Shown: piece after piece, positions 32,440 to 42,000 of the stretch
How positions within the stretch are numbered: the stretch's first letter is position 1
How the letters are laid out: the number at the start of each line of letters is the position of its first letter
Source of the DNA: Skermanella aerolata KACC 11604
GTDB lineage: Bacteria > Pseudomonadota > Alphaproteobacteria > Azospirillales > Azospirillaceae
Direction: 5' to 3'
Assembly (NCBI RefSeq): GCF_000936425.1
Contig: NZ_AVFK01000048.1
Coordinates: 1-47,373, forward strand
DNA: 47,373 bases
The notes under the pieces: generated by a model
Told to the model about the DNA's origin: nothing
The model's input: the letters and a program-made list of their open reading frames with translations, nothing else
The model's database searches: none
Made by a program: the position numbers and the translations under genes

Positions 32440-32598
32440 GCGCGGTCTCCTGCGGACAGTGGGAAATCTTCCCTTGCGTAGGGCGGATTGGCAAGTGTCG
32501 ATATCTTCTGAATGAAGACAATGCCGCCGCTGGCAATGGTAGAGCGAGGAACCTGCTGATATCGAAAATGGTAAGCAGTTCTCCATCTACCGCCACCA

Positions 32599-33060
32599 AT
32601 GAGGATATACCCTTTGAAGCGTATTCCGCTTTGCCAATTATCGGTATTTTTCTACCAAATGCTCATCATGTTGCGATGGACACTCACGGCAGGCATCAGG
32701 TTGGTCATCGTGTTAGCGATGGCCCTCGGCGCGCTGCCCGTCTCGAATATCCTTTCCTTGTCGCATGATTCCCTGAAGCCCCAGCTCTCGGAAGTTGGGC
32801 AACACAGTCCTCTTTCCGAGGGTGCCACTGCCGAACACACCCATTTCGATGACGAAGAAGTGTCCGATGAGTGGGAGCCAGGCCACAATCACCGGCATAA
32901 CCCGGCAGATCACTCGCACGACACCCCAGGCCCTGCTCCCATCCTGTGCATGGCCGAACATGAGCCGGCGCCGGATTGGCAGCTGTTATACCGGTTCTCG
33001 CTTTATTGGGCCCCAGCTTCTCGGATGGATCGTCCGCCGCGGCCGCTGTTCGCTGTCTGA
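32599..33060 (+). CDS. His/Asp-rich exported protein
   Basis: A 153-residue protein with one hydrophobic segment (about 30-50, IRLVIVLAMALGALPVS) serving as signal or anchor. An acidic His-rich stretch follows (HTHFDDEEVSDEWEPGHNHRHNPADHSHDTPGP, about 80-112) and then an aromatic tail. It is not assigned to a named family, but such His-rich proteins sit at the head of RND or HupE metal clusters and could bind Ni, Co or Zn. The start may be a later Met (Met21 or Met24) closer to the hydrophobic segment. It precedes a truncated HupE/UreJ gene. Confidence 0.55.
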   Translation: MRIYPLKRIPLCQLSVFFYQMLIMLRWTLTAGIRLVIVLAMALGALPVSNILSLSHDSLKPQLSEVGQHSPLSEGATAEHTHFDDEEVSDEWEPGHNHRHNPADHSHDTPGPAPILCMAEHEPAPDWQLLYRFSLYWAPASRMDRPPRPLFAV

Positions 33061-33108
33061 CTGAAAGTCTTTGGACTCCATTTCATCAACGGACATCGGG
33101 CATCATCC

Positions 33109-33423
33109 ATGTATGGACCTTCTCGAAAGGGCTGGCCGTGGCCGCGTCTTGCGCGGCACAGACTAGATCGTCTGACGCTACTTAGTCTTATTCTCCCTAC
33201 GGCATTCAGTTCTGACACCAACGCCCACGCCGTTGCGGAAGAGGATAAAGGCTACATTCAGGAAATCAGGGGCATCTATCTGCTGCCGTGCATTTACCTG
33301 GGCATCAAGCACATGGTGGCAGGCTATGATCATCGCCTGTTCCTTTTCCGCATCATCTTCTTCCTTTACAGGCTTAGCCACAGCAAATCTATGTCAGCCT
33401 GTTCGCAACCGGGCATCTCATGA
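33109..33423 (+). pseudogene. Truncated HupE/UreJ-type permease
   Basis: The first part of a HupE/UreJ family membrane protein (a nickel/cobalt permease group): HAVAEEDKGYIQEIRGIYLL and CIYLGIKHMVAGYDHRLFLF, with the GYDH metal motif, then FFLYRLSHSKS. The frame then slips: the expected VSLFALGHS appears in another frame at the point where the porin gene begins. The remaining helices are absent. It was probably cut off when the porin gene came to lie here. Confidence 0.7.
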
Positions 33424-35282
33424 GACAGGTGCTGCTTACCACAACGGCGGCGATCGCCTGCATGATGCTTGCACCGCCCATTGAAGCTCGTCCGGCATCC
33501 CGTCACACCAGTACAGATACCGGTGCCGGTTTCGAATCCGATCATGGAGCCGGTGACCGGCTTATCGCCGTAGCGCAGGTCGCTCCTGCTGAGAGTGACG
33601 AAGAGGACGATGGAGAGGATGACGAGGAAGGTGGTGGCGAAGGCGTAGACGAGGGCGAAGAAGATGGAGGCGACGATCCCGATCAAGGTGACGTCCAGGA
33701 CGACGAGAGTACCACTGCCGACCCTGACTCCGGCTCTGCTACTGACGATGAGGATGACATCGCGGTAGATGGTGATGAGGAGGATGACGAGGAGGAGGAG
33801 GAAGGAGATGAAGACGAGGAGGATGATTCCTTCCCGACCATTCCCGGTACCCTCAACGCCACAATTAGCGGTACAGCGACTTTGCAGGCCGGGGTCATGG
33901 GAGACCGCACGAGCGGAGTTCAGTTCAGCAACGAGACTGATATAGAGCTCAATGTTCGCGGCAAAGCCGACAATGGGCTGCTATATGGCCTGAAAGTTCT
34001 GTTTCAGACTGAAACCGGCTTTGAATCCACTGGGGATACAACCTTCGATGAAGCATATGTTTATCTGGGTGGCCCTTGGGGGCGCTTGGAGTTCGGCGAT
34101 ACAGATGATGTCGTGGCCGGGGGGTTGCTGGTCTATGCCCCAAGTGTTGGGATCGGTCAGATCGATGGTGATTACGGCAGCTTTTCGCGGCTGAGCCTGG
34201 ATGACTACTATCCTTTCTACCCTGATACCGGAACTTCAACCAAGATCAACTACTACACGCCGAGGATCGGAGGCTTTCAGGCCGGCATATCCTATAGCCC
34301 TTATCTATCCGACAGTGGCCAGTCGGTTGTAAGTTTGAGGCCTGGAAGGATTTCCACCACATCCGCCTCCACTCTCCCGGCCTCGCAGAGCCTGTCTTCG
34401 GGAAGTGCTGTTTCCCAAACCTCCGTTCAGTCATCACCCCTCAGCCTCGGGGGCACAATCCGCGCCGCAGCGGCTGCTCCGGTGCAGGTTAGCCAGCTTG
34501 TCGAGGATGACGAGGATAGTGACGAGGATGATGACGACGGTGAAGACGAGGAGGGTGACGACGGTGAAGATGAAGAGGGTGACGGTGAAGGCGCTGATGA
34601 GGACGACGACACCGACGAAGAACCGGATACCGATGAGCCAGACACTCCTGATGAACCTGACGGCCCCGATGAGCCGGATACTCCTGACGAACCCGGCACT
34701 CCCGATGAGCCGGGAACCGAGGAGCCAGATCCTGAAGTTCCTCCCGTAGAGCAGCCTGAGCCCGAAACGCCCGTTGTTGAAGAGCCTGAGGAGGAAGATC
34801 CTGGGGAGGAAGAGTCAGAAGAACCGGAAAGCGGACACAAGGACGTCACTACCTTCGCGGTGAACTATCAGAAGGAGTTCGAGACCGTTGCGTTTACCGG
34901 TAGCGCTTCGGTCACGAACGGCAATGGATATGGCGAAGGCATCAAGGACTTCACTGCCTGGATGGCGGGTATCCAGATCGCTATCTCCGACTTCACCATA
35001 GGCGGCGGCTTCGGAAAGTTCGATGGCTACAATGACATAGACTGGCAGTGGAACGTCGGCGCGATCTACGAAGCCGGTCCGTTCGGCATCGGTGCCCAGT
35101 ATGCCTGGGTGGAGGACGTGAACGGCGATCACTCATGGGCTGCAGGGATCGGTATTAACTACGTTCTGGCTCCCGGTCTATCTCTTCAGGCTGACTACGT
35201 CCATTCCAAGGTGAACTTCAGGAGCTCCGAGAATGTGAACAAGGCGGAAGTCTTCCTGCTTGGTCTCCAGCTTAGTTTCTGA
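33420..35282 (+). CDS. General porin with two acidic low-complexity tracts
   Basis: A 620-residue outer-membrane protein of the alphaproteobacterial porin type: signal peptide (to about 24), strands such as GTLNATISGTATLQAGV, IELNVRGKADNGLLYGLKV and WGRLEFGDTDDVVAGG, and a C-terminal GLQLSF ending in Phe. Two tracts are foreign to ordinary porins: residues 57-137, almost all Asp/Glu with Gly, ahead of the first strand, and 360-473, starting as Asp/Glu/Gly and turning into repeats of PDEPDTPDEPGT. The first would lie in the periplasm or plug the pore, the second in a loop. Both could bind Ca2+ or other cations. Porin assignment is good and the role of the tracts open. Confidence 0.8.
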   Translation: MRQVLLTTTAAIACMMLAPPIEARPASRHTSTDTGAGFESDHGAGDRLIAVAQVAPAESDEEDDGEDDEEGGGEGVDEGEEDGGDDPDQGDVQDDESTTADPDSGSATDDEDDIAVDGDEEDDEEEEEGDEDEEDDSFPTIPGTLNATISGTATLQAGVMGDRTSGVQFSNETDIELNVRGKADNGLLYGLKVLFQTETGFESTGDTTFDEAYVYLGGPWGRLEFGDTDDVVAGGLLVYAPSVGIGQIDGDYGSFSRLSLDDYYPFYPDTGTSTKINYYTPRIGGFQAGISYSPYLSDSGQSVVSLRPGRISTTSASTLPASQSLSSGSAVSQTSVQSSPLSLGGTIRAAAAAPVQVSQLVEDDEDSDEDDDDGEDEEGDDGEDEEGDGEGADEDDDTDEEPDTDEPDTPDEPDGPDEPDTPDEPGTPDEPGTEEPDPEVPPVEQPEPETPVVEEPEEEDPGEEESEEPESGHKDVTTFAVNYQKEFETVAFTGSASVTNGNGYGEGIKDFTAWMAGIQIAISDFTIGGGFGKFDGYNDIDWQWNVGAIYEAGPFGIGAQYAWVEDVNGDHSWAAGIGINYVLAPGLSLQADYVHSKVNFRSSENVNKAEVFLLGLQLSF

Positions 35283-35309
35283 TCAGGAGAACTGTCACTG
35301 ACGGCCGAT

Positions 35310-35519
35310 ACAGATTTACGCAACCTGTACTGGTGGGACCCGATAATCTCGGATCACAAGAGCAGCAAGCCCGGCAGGTCGTTGATGGCATAGAGATAGT
35401 CCGCATCTACGGGAACCCGGCCAAGGTTGAGAATAGGGGCATCGTCATGATCTCTGCTGCCGCCATGAACAACCTTGGGATCCGCGCGGCCGCGGTGGAG
35501 CAGATGACGCTTGGTCTTG
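35310..35519 (+). pseudogene. RND adaptor (CusB/CzcB-type) stub
   Basis: Codons DLRNLYWWDPIISDHKSSKPGRS, then after a frameshift VDGIEIVRIYG and VMISAAAMNNLGIRAAAVEQ, follow the N-terminal pattern of CusB/CzcB periplasmic adaptors (LYWYDPM...KPGKSPMDGMEMVPVY...ISAAxxQNLGIRTAxV). The rest is missing; the ISL3 element begins at 35520. Beyond its other end the adaptor does not resume. A metal RND pump once stood here, in line with the His-rich and HupE neighbours. Confidence 0.65.
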
Positions 35520-37343
35520 GGTTCTTCGTTCTTTTGTGTGCACAGCTTTTGGGAGAAGTTGATGGCTGGATTTTCTCCTATGCGGTGGTGAGCACTCTGT
35601 GGCGCAGAAGGTCGAAGCCGGCACGTCCGTACATGGAACGCTTGATGGCCTTCAACCGATTGATCTGTCCTTCGACCGGACCGGTGCTCCAGGACAGTGT
35701 CATGGCAGCATGTACGGCATCGTGATCCTGACGCAGACTCCGGGCGAAGCCCCTGAAGCCGCGAGTCTCAGCGGCTGAGATCCAGCCGTCCAGCTGGTCG
35801 GCCAGGCCGTTCCTGATCATGGTCGAGAATGCTTTGGTCAGCTCGACCGCCTGGGCGACCGGCGGCGCCAGTTCGAGCAGCGCCGTCACGAACCGGCGGT
35901 CACCCTCATCCAGCTTGTCCGGCTCGCTCATCAGCAGGCGCGCTGCCTTGCGCGCGGTCGGCGGCTGGGCTTTGGGCGGGTTAGTCGGTGTGGTCAGGTC
36001 CGCGGACGGATCCTGACGGCGCCGTCGAGCCGCCCATTGCCGGACGATCCCGGATTGCCCGGCAAAACCACGCTCGCGGATTTCCCGCCACAGGCCGGTT
36101 CCGTTGCGGTATCCCGCGGCCCAACGCGCCTCCAGATAGTCGCGGAACGGATCGAGACTGCTGCGGCCGCGGTCGGCATGCCGCCAGGTCGGGGCATGGC
36201 CGGCTTGCAGCCAGCGTCGCACCGTCCTGCGACCGATCCCGAGAGCCTGGGCAATGCCGCGCATGGTCATACCCTGTGCGCGCAGGCGAACGGCTTCCTT
36301 GAAGCGGGCTTCCCTTTGATGCCTGGCGTTCAGCGACCGACGTTCGGCTTTGGTGACCGGCGGTTCGACGTCGCGATCACCCGTCGCGCCGGGTGCGTTG
36401 TCGTTGGCGGCTGGTTCGACCGTGACGGCAGCGATCCGGGCGGCTTCGGTCAGATCACGATGATGGTGGTCGAGCAGACCGCGAAGTGCGTCGCCGCTGT
36501 TGCGCAGAAGATGCCACCGATCCGCCACCTGGATGGCCTGTGGTGCTCCCTGGCGGGCTCCGTCGGCATAGGCGCCGGCACGATCGCGCACGACAATCCC
36601 GACGGACGGATGGTCCTTCAGCCAAGTGGCCAGGGTCTCAGCCTTTCGGTCCGGAAGCAGATCGATGACCCGGTCACGCTCCAGGTCGCACAGGATCGTG
36701 CCGTAACGCTGGCCCTTACGCCAGGCCCAGTCATCAACACCCAGCACACGGGTCGGCGGCAGGGCCTCCAGCGGCGCTTCACGGATGCGGCGCAGCAGGG
36801 TCGTGGCGCCGACCGGGATCGCCATCGTGCCCGCCATGCGCGCTCCGGCATTGCCGCCCAGTGCCAGAGCGACGGCGTGGTGCAGGGTGCGAAGACGATC
36901 GGTGTGGCGAGCCCTGGGCCGGGCTATTGCATCGGGACGTTCGGCGAAGGTCCGCTGGCGGCAGACGGAGTTTACACAGCGGAAGCGGCGGATGCGCACC
37001 AGCAGAATAAGCCGCCGCCCCAGACAGGGAACGTCGCCGAGGCTGCGCCAGTAGTGGCTGTGAACCCGCGCCGACCGAACACCGCAGGCCGGACAGGAAG
37101 CGTCCTCATGGTCCAGTTGTACTCGAAATGTCAAACGGGGGCTTTGAGGATCGATCCGATCAATGATGTGTAGACTTGGGAAGAACTCTGAAGGGTCGAG
37201 GGTGATCAATAAAAGTCAGCGTCGTTGTTGAAGATGCTATCTTCATATAAGACGCCGAACGCACCATGGCATCAGACCCAGCTGATTGATAGCTTGATCA
37301 ATTCACTCAACCATGAGACGTGCACCCAAAAGAACGAAGAACC
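35520..37343. mobile_element. Complete ISL3-family insertion sequence
   Basis: A 1824-bp element carrying one transposase gene. Ends are 24-bp inverted repeats with one mismatch (GGTTCTTCGTTCTTTTGTGT at the left, GGTTCTTCGTTCTTTTGGGT at the right, both going on to GCAC). Flanking 8-mers TGGTCTTG and TGGTCTTT differ at one base, fitting the 8-bp target duplication of ISL3 elements. It looks intact and perhaps mobile. Confidence 0.88.
35578..37209 (-). CDS. ISL3-family transposase
   Basis: A 543-residue DDE transposase of the ISL3 family. An N-terminal zinc finger (CPACGVRSARVHSHYWR, CVNSVCRQRTF, about 39-89) is followed by VDDWAWRKGQRYGTILCDLE (first catalytic Asp, about 157), VVRDRAGAYADGA (second), and a C-terminal WSTGPVEGQINRLKAIKRSMYGRAG with the catalytic Glu. 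A helix-turn-helix insertion with MRGIAQALGIGRRTVRRWL (about 312-330) is typical of the longer subgroup. The frame is uninterrupted and fits within readable terminal repeats. Confidence 0.93.
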   Translation of the reverse strand: MITLDPSEFFPSLHIIDRIDPQSPRLTFRVQLDHEDASCPACGVRSARVHSHYWRSLGDVPCLGRRLILLVRIRRFRCVNSVCRQRTFAERPDAIARPRARHTDRLRTLHHAVALALGGNAGARMAGTMAIPVGATTLLRRIREAPLEALPPTRVLGVDDWAWRKGQRYGTILCDLERDRVIDLLPDRKAETLATWLKDHPSVGIVVRDRAGAYADGARQGAPQAIQVADRWHLLRNSGDALRGLLDHHHRDLTEAARIAAVTVEPAANDNAPGATGDRDVEPPVTKAERRSLNARHQREARFKEAVRLRAQGMTMRGIAQALGIGRRTVRRWLQAGHAPTWRHADRGRSSLDPFRDYLEARWAAGYRNGTGLWREIRERGFAGQSGIVRQWAARRRRQDPSADLTTPTNPPKAQPPTARKAARLLMSEPDKLDEGDRRFVTALLELAPPVAQAVELTKAFSTMIRNGLADQLDGWISAAETRGFRGFARSLRQDHDAVHAAMTLSWSTGPVEGQINRLKAIKRSMYGRAGFDLLRHRVLTTA

Positions 37344-38593
37344 TGGTCTTTGACCCCATTGCCTAGACATCGTTGGATCAACGCTGGCGCTACCCCCCTC
37401 GTAGACATGCTCGAGATCGCAAAGCTGCTGATACAGGCCGTAGCTTTTCGACCTCTCACTGCCGAGACGTTCCGCATCGAACGTAGCAGAAATGCACCTT
37501 GCTGTATCGTTCTGTCAGCTTGCATAATAAACGCTCAAGGTCTACGACATGCTTCGTCTTCAATGTATCGAACACGAAAAACTTCGCTGTACCCGTCATG
37601 GTCCTCCCTCCACACTTGTCGTTCGGCCAAAACGATGCCCCCTTCGTTGCTTCCTATCAACATAAGCAGGACAGGCTGCTTGCTACAAACACGGATAAAT
37701 GGTGTAGCAGTTTCCTACGATTAATCGGAATGCAGCGTTGCTCCGGTAGCTTTCTCCCTGAAATTATTTATCATTCTGCTTTCTCAATGATTTGATCAGT
37801 GTCATTTGTAACTCATGAAAAGTCAAAGCTCCTATTTACTATCCCTGTTTGTATCAAACTAGGAAACGAATATAACATACAGTGCGATATTTTTGCTCCT
37901 AGAACCAATATGTATATTAATTACCATCTGACGATATAATCAATCTGATAATGGAATAGCGTTAAGCACATAATATAGGATCATGCGAAACTAAATTTAT
38001 GTGCTGATCGAACAATTACATGTAGAAATCCATTGTAAGATTACTTCCCTAGCGAGACATGTTCAGCTTCTCTCCTGATGGTTTGCCTATGACATACGTG
38101 TTCATAAGACTCCCCTATTGCCTAAAAGATTATTCAACTAAATGATAGTTGATACAAAAAGCCACTAAGGGTAATTTTGTTACGCCATGAAAAGTGAGTT
38201 GACTCAATAGCCTAACATGGATGTGTCCCAAAGCCGCTAGGTGGTAAACTTATAGAGAAATTTGGGTATTTTCAGAAAGCAGACTTAATCTAATTTGGTA
38301 TGTTTATGTGTATGCCAGAGAATTTCTTTTTTCTTTTGGATTGTGCGTTGGCTCACCATTAATTTTGTTTCATGGGTATATCTTATTCGATTATAGCTTA
38401 AAGCTCGTTTGTCTACATGTACCAATCAATAAGAGAGGGAAGGTACAATTATCTGGCTGGGCTTCAGCTAACTGGGTTCGCAGGCAACGTTTCCGAAATC
38501 TGAAAAAAATACGGTTCTCGGACATACCGCAACTTTAGCAAGTATCAGAGCAACGTTCCAACCATTATGTTCGACAACTAACAGATTGGACGG
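37344..38593. other. AT-rich non-coding stretch
   Basis: About 1.25 kb. From about 37.75 kb the GC content falls to roughly a third by eye, against about 60 % elsewhere. Stops occur in all frames; the one open frame of 76 codons (38308-38538) has no coding features. The composition suggests imported DNA, an old intergenic region, or the regulatory leader of the Pls-type locus. No IS end, tRNA or known riboswitch is seen. Confidence 0.55.
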
Positions 38594-38920
38594 ATGGAGA
38601 TGATGACACTTCCAGAAGATCCTTCGATTTTGCAAACGCTATCTGCATGGTGGAGCCGACTACGGCTGACGCAAAACAACGTGCCCGAGCACCGCATCCC
38701 GCAGGACCGCCTGCAGCACTCCCGCGACGCCTACCAAGAGGTAGCATCAAAGCGCTCGCAGTATAGCGCTCTGCACTGGCAGGAAATGGCTGACGGATAT
38801 CGGAATAAGATGAGGAGTGGCCATATATCAGACCAACTGCGTGAGTACTATGCAAACGAAGCTCGATTGTGCGACGCTGAGGCAAAGAAAGTCTCGGCAG
38901 GCAGGGTTGCTGATGAGTAG
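38594..38920 (+). CDS. Small hypothetical protein before the Pls-type gene
   Basis: A 108-residue soluble, charged, helical protein, not recognised. It has no signal peptide or membrane helix; residues 40-100 (DRLQHSRDAYQEVASKRSQY...YYANEARLCDAEAKKV) look like a helical hairpin. The start could be any of the ATGs at 38594, 38600 or 38603. GC content is normal again here. It ends 127 bp before the synthetase gene on the same strand and may belong to that locus. Confidence 0.5.
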   Translation: MEMMTLPEDPSILQTLSAWWSRLRLTQNNVPEHRIPQDRLQHSRDAYQEVASKRSQYSALHWQEMADGYRNKMRSGHISDQLREYYANEARLCDAEAKKVSAGRVADE

Positions 38921-39047
38921 CAGCTGCTTTATTGCACGTCGGGACCTCATCCCCCTCCGACTGAGCTTCCTAAACTCATGGACGAAAACCCGGAATATTC
39001 CGAATCATACCTCACTATCCTGGGTAATTACAAGAAGGGTCCCTTGA

Positions 39048-42000
39048 ATGTTTAATAGCGTTCTTTTTTGCGAGGAATTCGATAACACTATTCGCTGGAC
39101 TGAGAATGAACGTCTCGAATATCTCTTTGAGCATCGCTGTGACCGAATGCCTTTAGATCGATTGGCGGTCGTCACCGAGGATGTCGCCCTCACATTCCAC
39201 GATCTTGACAATCGAGCCAATCAGACGGCGCGGTATTTGCTCGACCAGGGCTTGAAGGCAGGTGATCGGATTGGCCTCCTATTCGATAACTCGATTCACC
39301 CCTACGTAGCCCTCCTGGCAGTGCTGAAAATCGGCGCCGCCTATGTCCCGTTCGACGCCAGCTTTCCCACAGAACGGATCGGCTTCATTTTGGGCGATGC
39401 CGGTATCACAGCGATCATCTCGGTTTCGCGATTCCGCCCAAAGCTCGCCGAGTTCGATGTTAAGCAGATATTTCTCGACAGTGCGGAACAGCAGATTACC
39501 GAAGAATCAATGGCGCGCCTCGATGATCACGAGAAAGGCGCGCTGAGCGATCAGCTCTTCTACATCATCTACACGTCCGGCACGACGGGTAAGCCCAAGG
39601 GCGTAGCGATCGACCACGCGGGCATCTGCAATTTCGTTAAGGTCGCGGGCGAGGTTTATGGAATTGATGAAGGTGACCGCTGCTATCAAGGGATGACACT
39701 GGCCTTCGATTTCCATGTCGAAAGCCTTTGGGTTCCGCTGATCGCCGGCGCTACCCTCATCGCTGGAAAGTCGGGATCCACTCTCTTTGGCAATGAGTTG
39801 CACGAGTTCCTGCTGAAGCAGCGGGTGACCGTACTTCCCTGCGTCCCTACCTTGTGGGCAACGCTCGAACAGGATCTGCCGGACGTCCGAATTGTGCTGC
39901 TTTCCGGCGAATCGGTTCCTCACAATCTTGTGGTTCGATGGCATCGTCCAGGCCGCAGCATTTTGAATGCCTACGGACCAACCGAGTGCTCAGTAAGTTC
40001 AACTTTGCGGAGACTTGTTCCAGATAGTCCAGTGACTATTGGAAAACCGCTACCGACTTACACAACTGTGATTCTCGATGAGCACAAGGACGAAGTCGTT
40101 GCGGACGGTGCGATCGGTGAAATCGGCATTGCAGGCATCGGGCTTGCGGTGGGGTATCTCAACCGTGATGACCTTACGAAGCAAAAGTTCATTCCCGACT
40201 TCCTAAACCTGCCGAACAACCCCTCGAAGCGCATTTACCGCACCGGCGATTATGGCTGCATCCGTGACGACGGTGAACTGGAGTTTCACGGTCGGATCGA
40301 TACCCAGGTCAAGATTCGGGGCTATCGGGTCGAGCTTGGTGAAATCGAGTCGGTGCTGTTGCAACTGCCGCAGATCTCCCAGGTCGTCGTCAACCCTCAC
40401 GAGTCTGAGCCTGGCGCAGTGGAGCTCGTAGCGTATTATACCCGCAAGCAAGGGGCTCCGGAGGTGGCGCCAAACGAAATCTCCGAGACGCTACGCCGAC
40501 ACTTGCCCGCTTACATGGTCCCAGCTTACCTCGAAGAACTTCCATTTATACCGATGACGGCGAACAATAAGGCTGATCGTAAGAGTCTGCCGGCACCGAA
40601 GGGACCGCGCTTCTCCATCTCCAGCAGCAAGTTTGTCGCCCCAAGGACGGAGGCCGAGCAGATAATCGCCGACGCGCTCACTGCTATCATGAATATCGAG
40701 CGCGTTTCCGTGGAGGACAATTTCTTCCAGGATCTTGGTGCCCATTCACTGCTGATGGCCCGTTTCAGCGCTGAGCTTCGTAAAAAGCTCGATATTCCAA
40801 CAGTGTCCATGCGCGATATTTACCTCAACCCCACAGTTGAGCAGCTTGCCTGCCATCTCGACTCCTTGCCGCGGGAGGCGTCAGGCCAGCAGCAGCGGAT
40901 GTCGAATCGGGAGCAAGTCTACTTTCCGTCAGATTTCTCCTATTACGGCTGCGGCGCTCTGCAGTTTGCATCATATGTTGTCTGGAGCGTGGCCATCATC
41001 TGGATCTTTGTCGCAGGGATAGACTGGTCGTATGGTGCACTTCCGGATCTCGGCGAAACATATCTGCGGGTCGTCCTTTTCGCGGTTGGAGTTTCCCTGC
41101 TGTTCAGCGCCGTTCCCATTGCGGCGAAATGGCTGCTGATCGGTAAGTGGAAGCAGGAAGCTATCCCAATCTGGAGCCTGCGGTATTTCCGCTTCTGGGT
41201 CGTCAAAAGCCTTGTTGCCAGTGCACCCATGGCTCGATTTGGTGATCCCTTCTACAATCTCTATCTGCGGCTTCTCGGCGCGAAGATTGGAGCAAATACG
41301 GTGATCCGCTCCAGGCGCCGACCCGTGTGCACCGATCTTATTTCAATTGGAGCTAATACGATCCTAAGCAAAGACTCGATCGTTTCCGGCTACAGGGCGC
41401 AGTCGAACTTCATTCAGACGGGCCCCATCCACATCGGGGCCAACGCGTTTGTCGGAGAGGCCAGCGTCCTAGATATCAACACGACCATGGAGGACAATAC
41501 GCAGTTGGGCTACGCATCGTCTTTGCACGATGGCCAGCGCGTACCGCAGGGCAAGCACTATCATGGCTGTCCGGCTCAGGAGACCATGGCCAACTACTGC
41601 ACAGTTGAGCCGAGGGTCTGCACGCCGCTAAGGCGTTGGACTTATGCCATTACACAACTTGTAGTCGGATATGCTTTGACACCCATCCCAATCTTAATCC
41701 TGTATAGCTTGTTCCCCCACTTCCATAGTTACGTTGGCCTCCACGAATTCGATTACGAAACTCCCGTGCAGTCCTTGCTGATCCTAACAGACGACATGCT
41801 GATTGTGTCTTTCTTGTTTTTCTTCGCCAGCGTCGTTTTCGGATTGCTTGCCATCGGTGTCGTTCCGAGAGTCTTGAACCTGGCGCTGCGGCCTGACACG
41901 AGCTACGTCCTCTACGGCGTGCACTACTTCGTTCAAGAATGGATCACGCGGCTCAGCAACTCAGTCTTCTATAATCGCCTTTTCGGCGACAGCTCCGCTA

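Noticed and set aside
34427-34849. Ser-rich 140-codon frame antisense to the porin
   Set aside because: It is only the complement of the Asp/Glu/Pro repeat tract of the porin; the porin frame has a signal peptide and barrel ending.
36037-37173. 378-codon plus-strand frame across the ISL3 element
   Set aside because: It lies wholly antisense to an intact transposase and shows no family features.
38308-38538. 76-codon frame in the AT-rich stretch
   Set aside because: No ribosome site, no family, and a composition expected by chance in AT-rich DNA.
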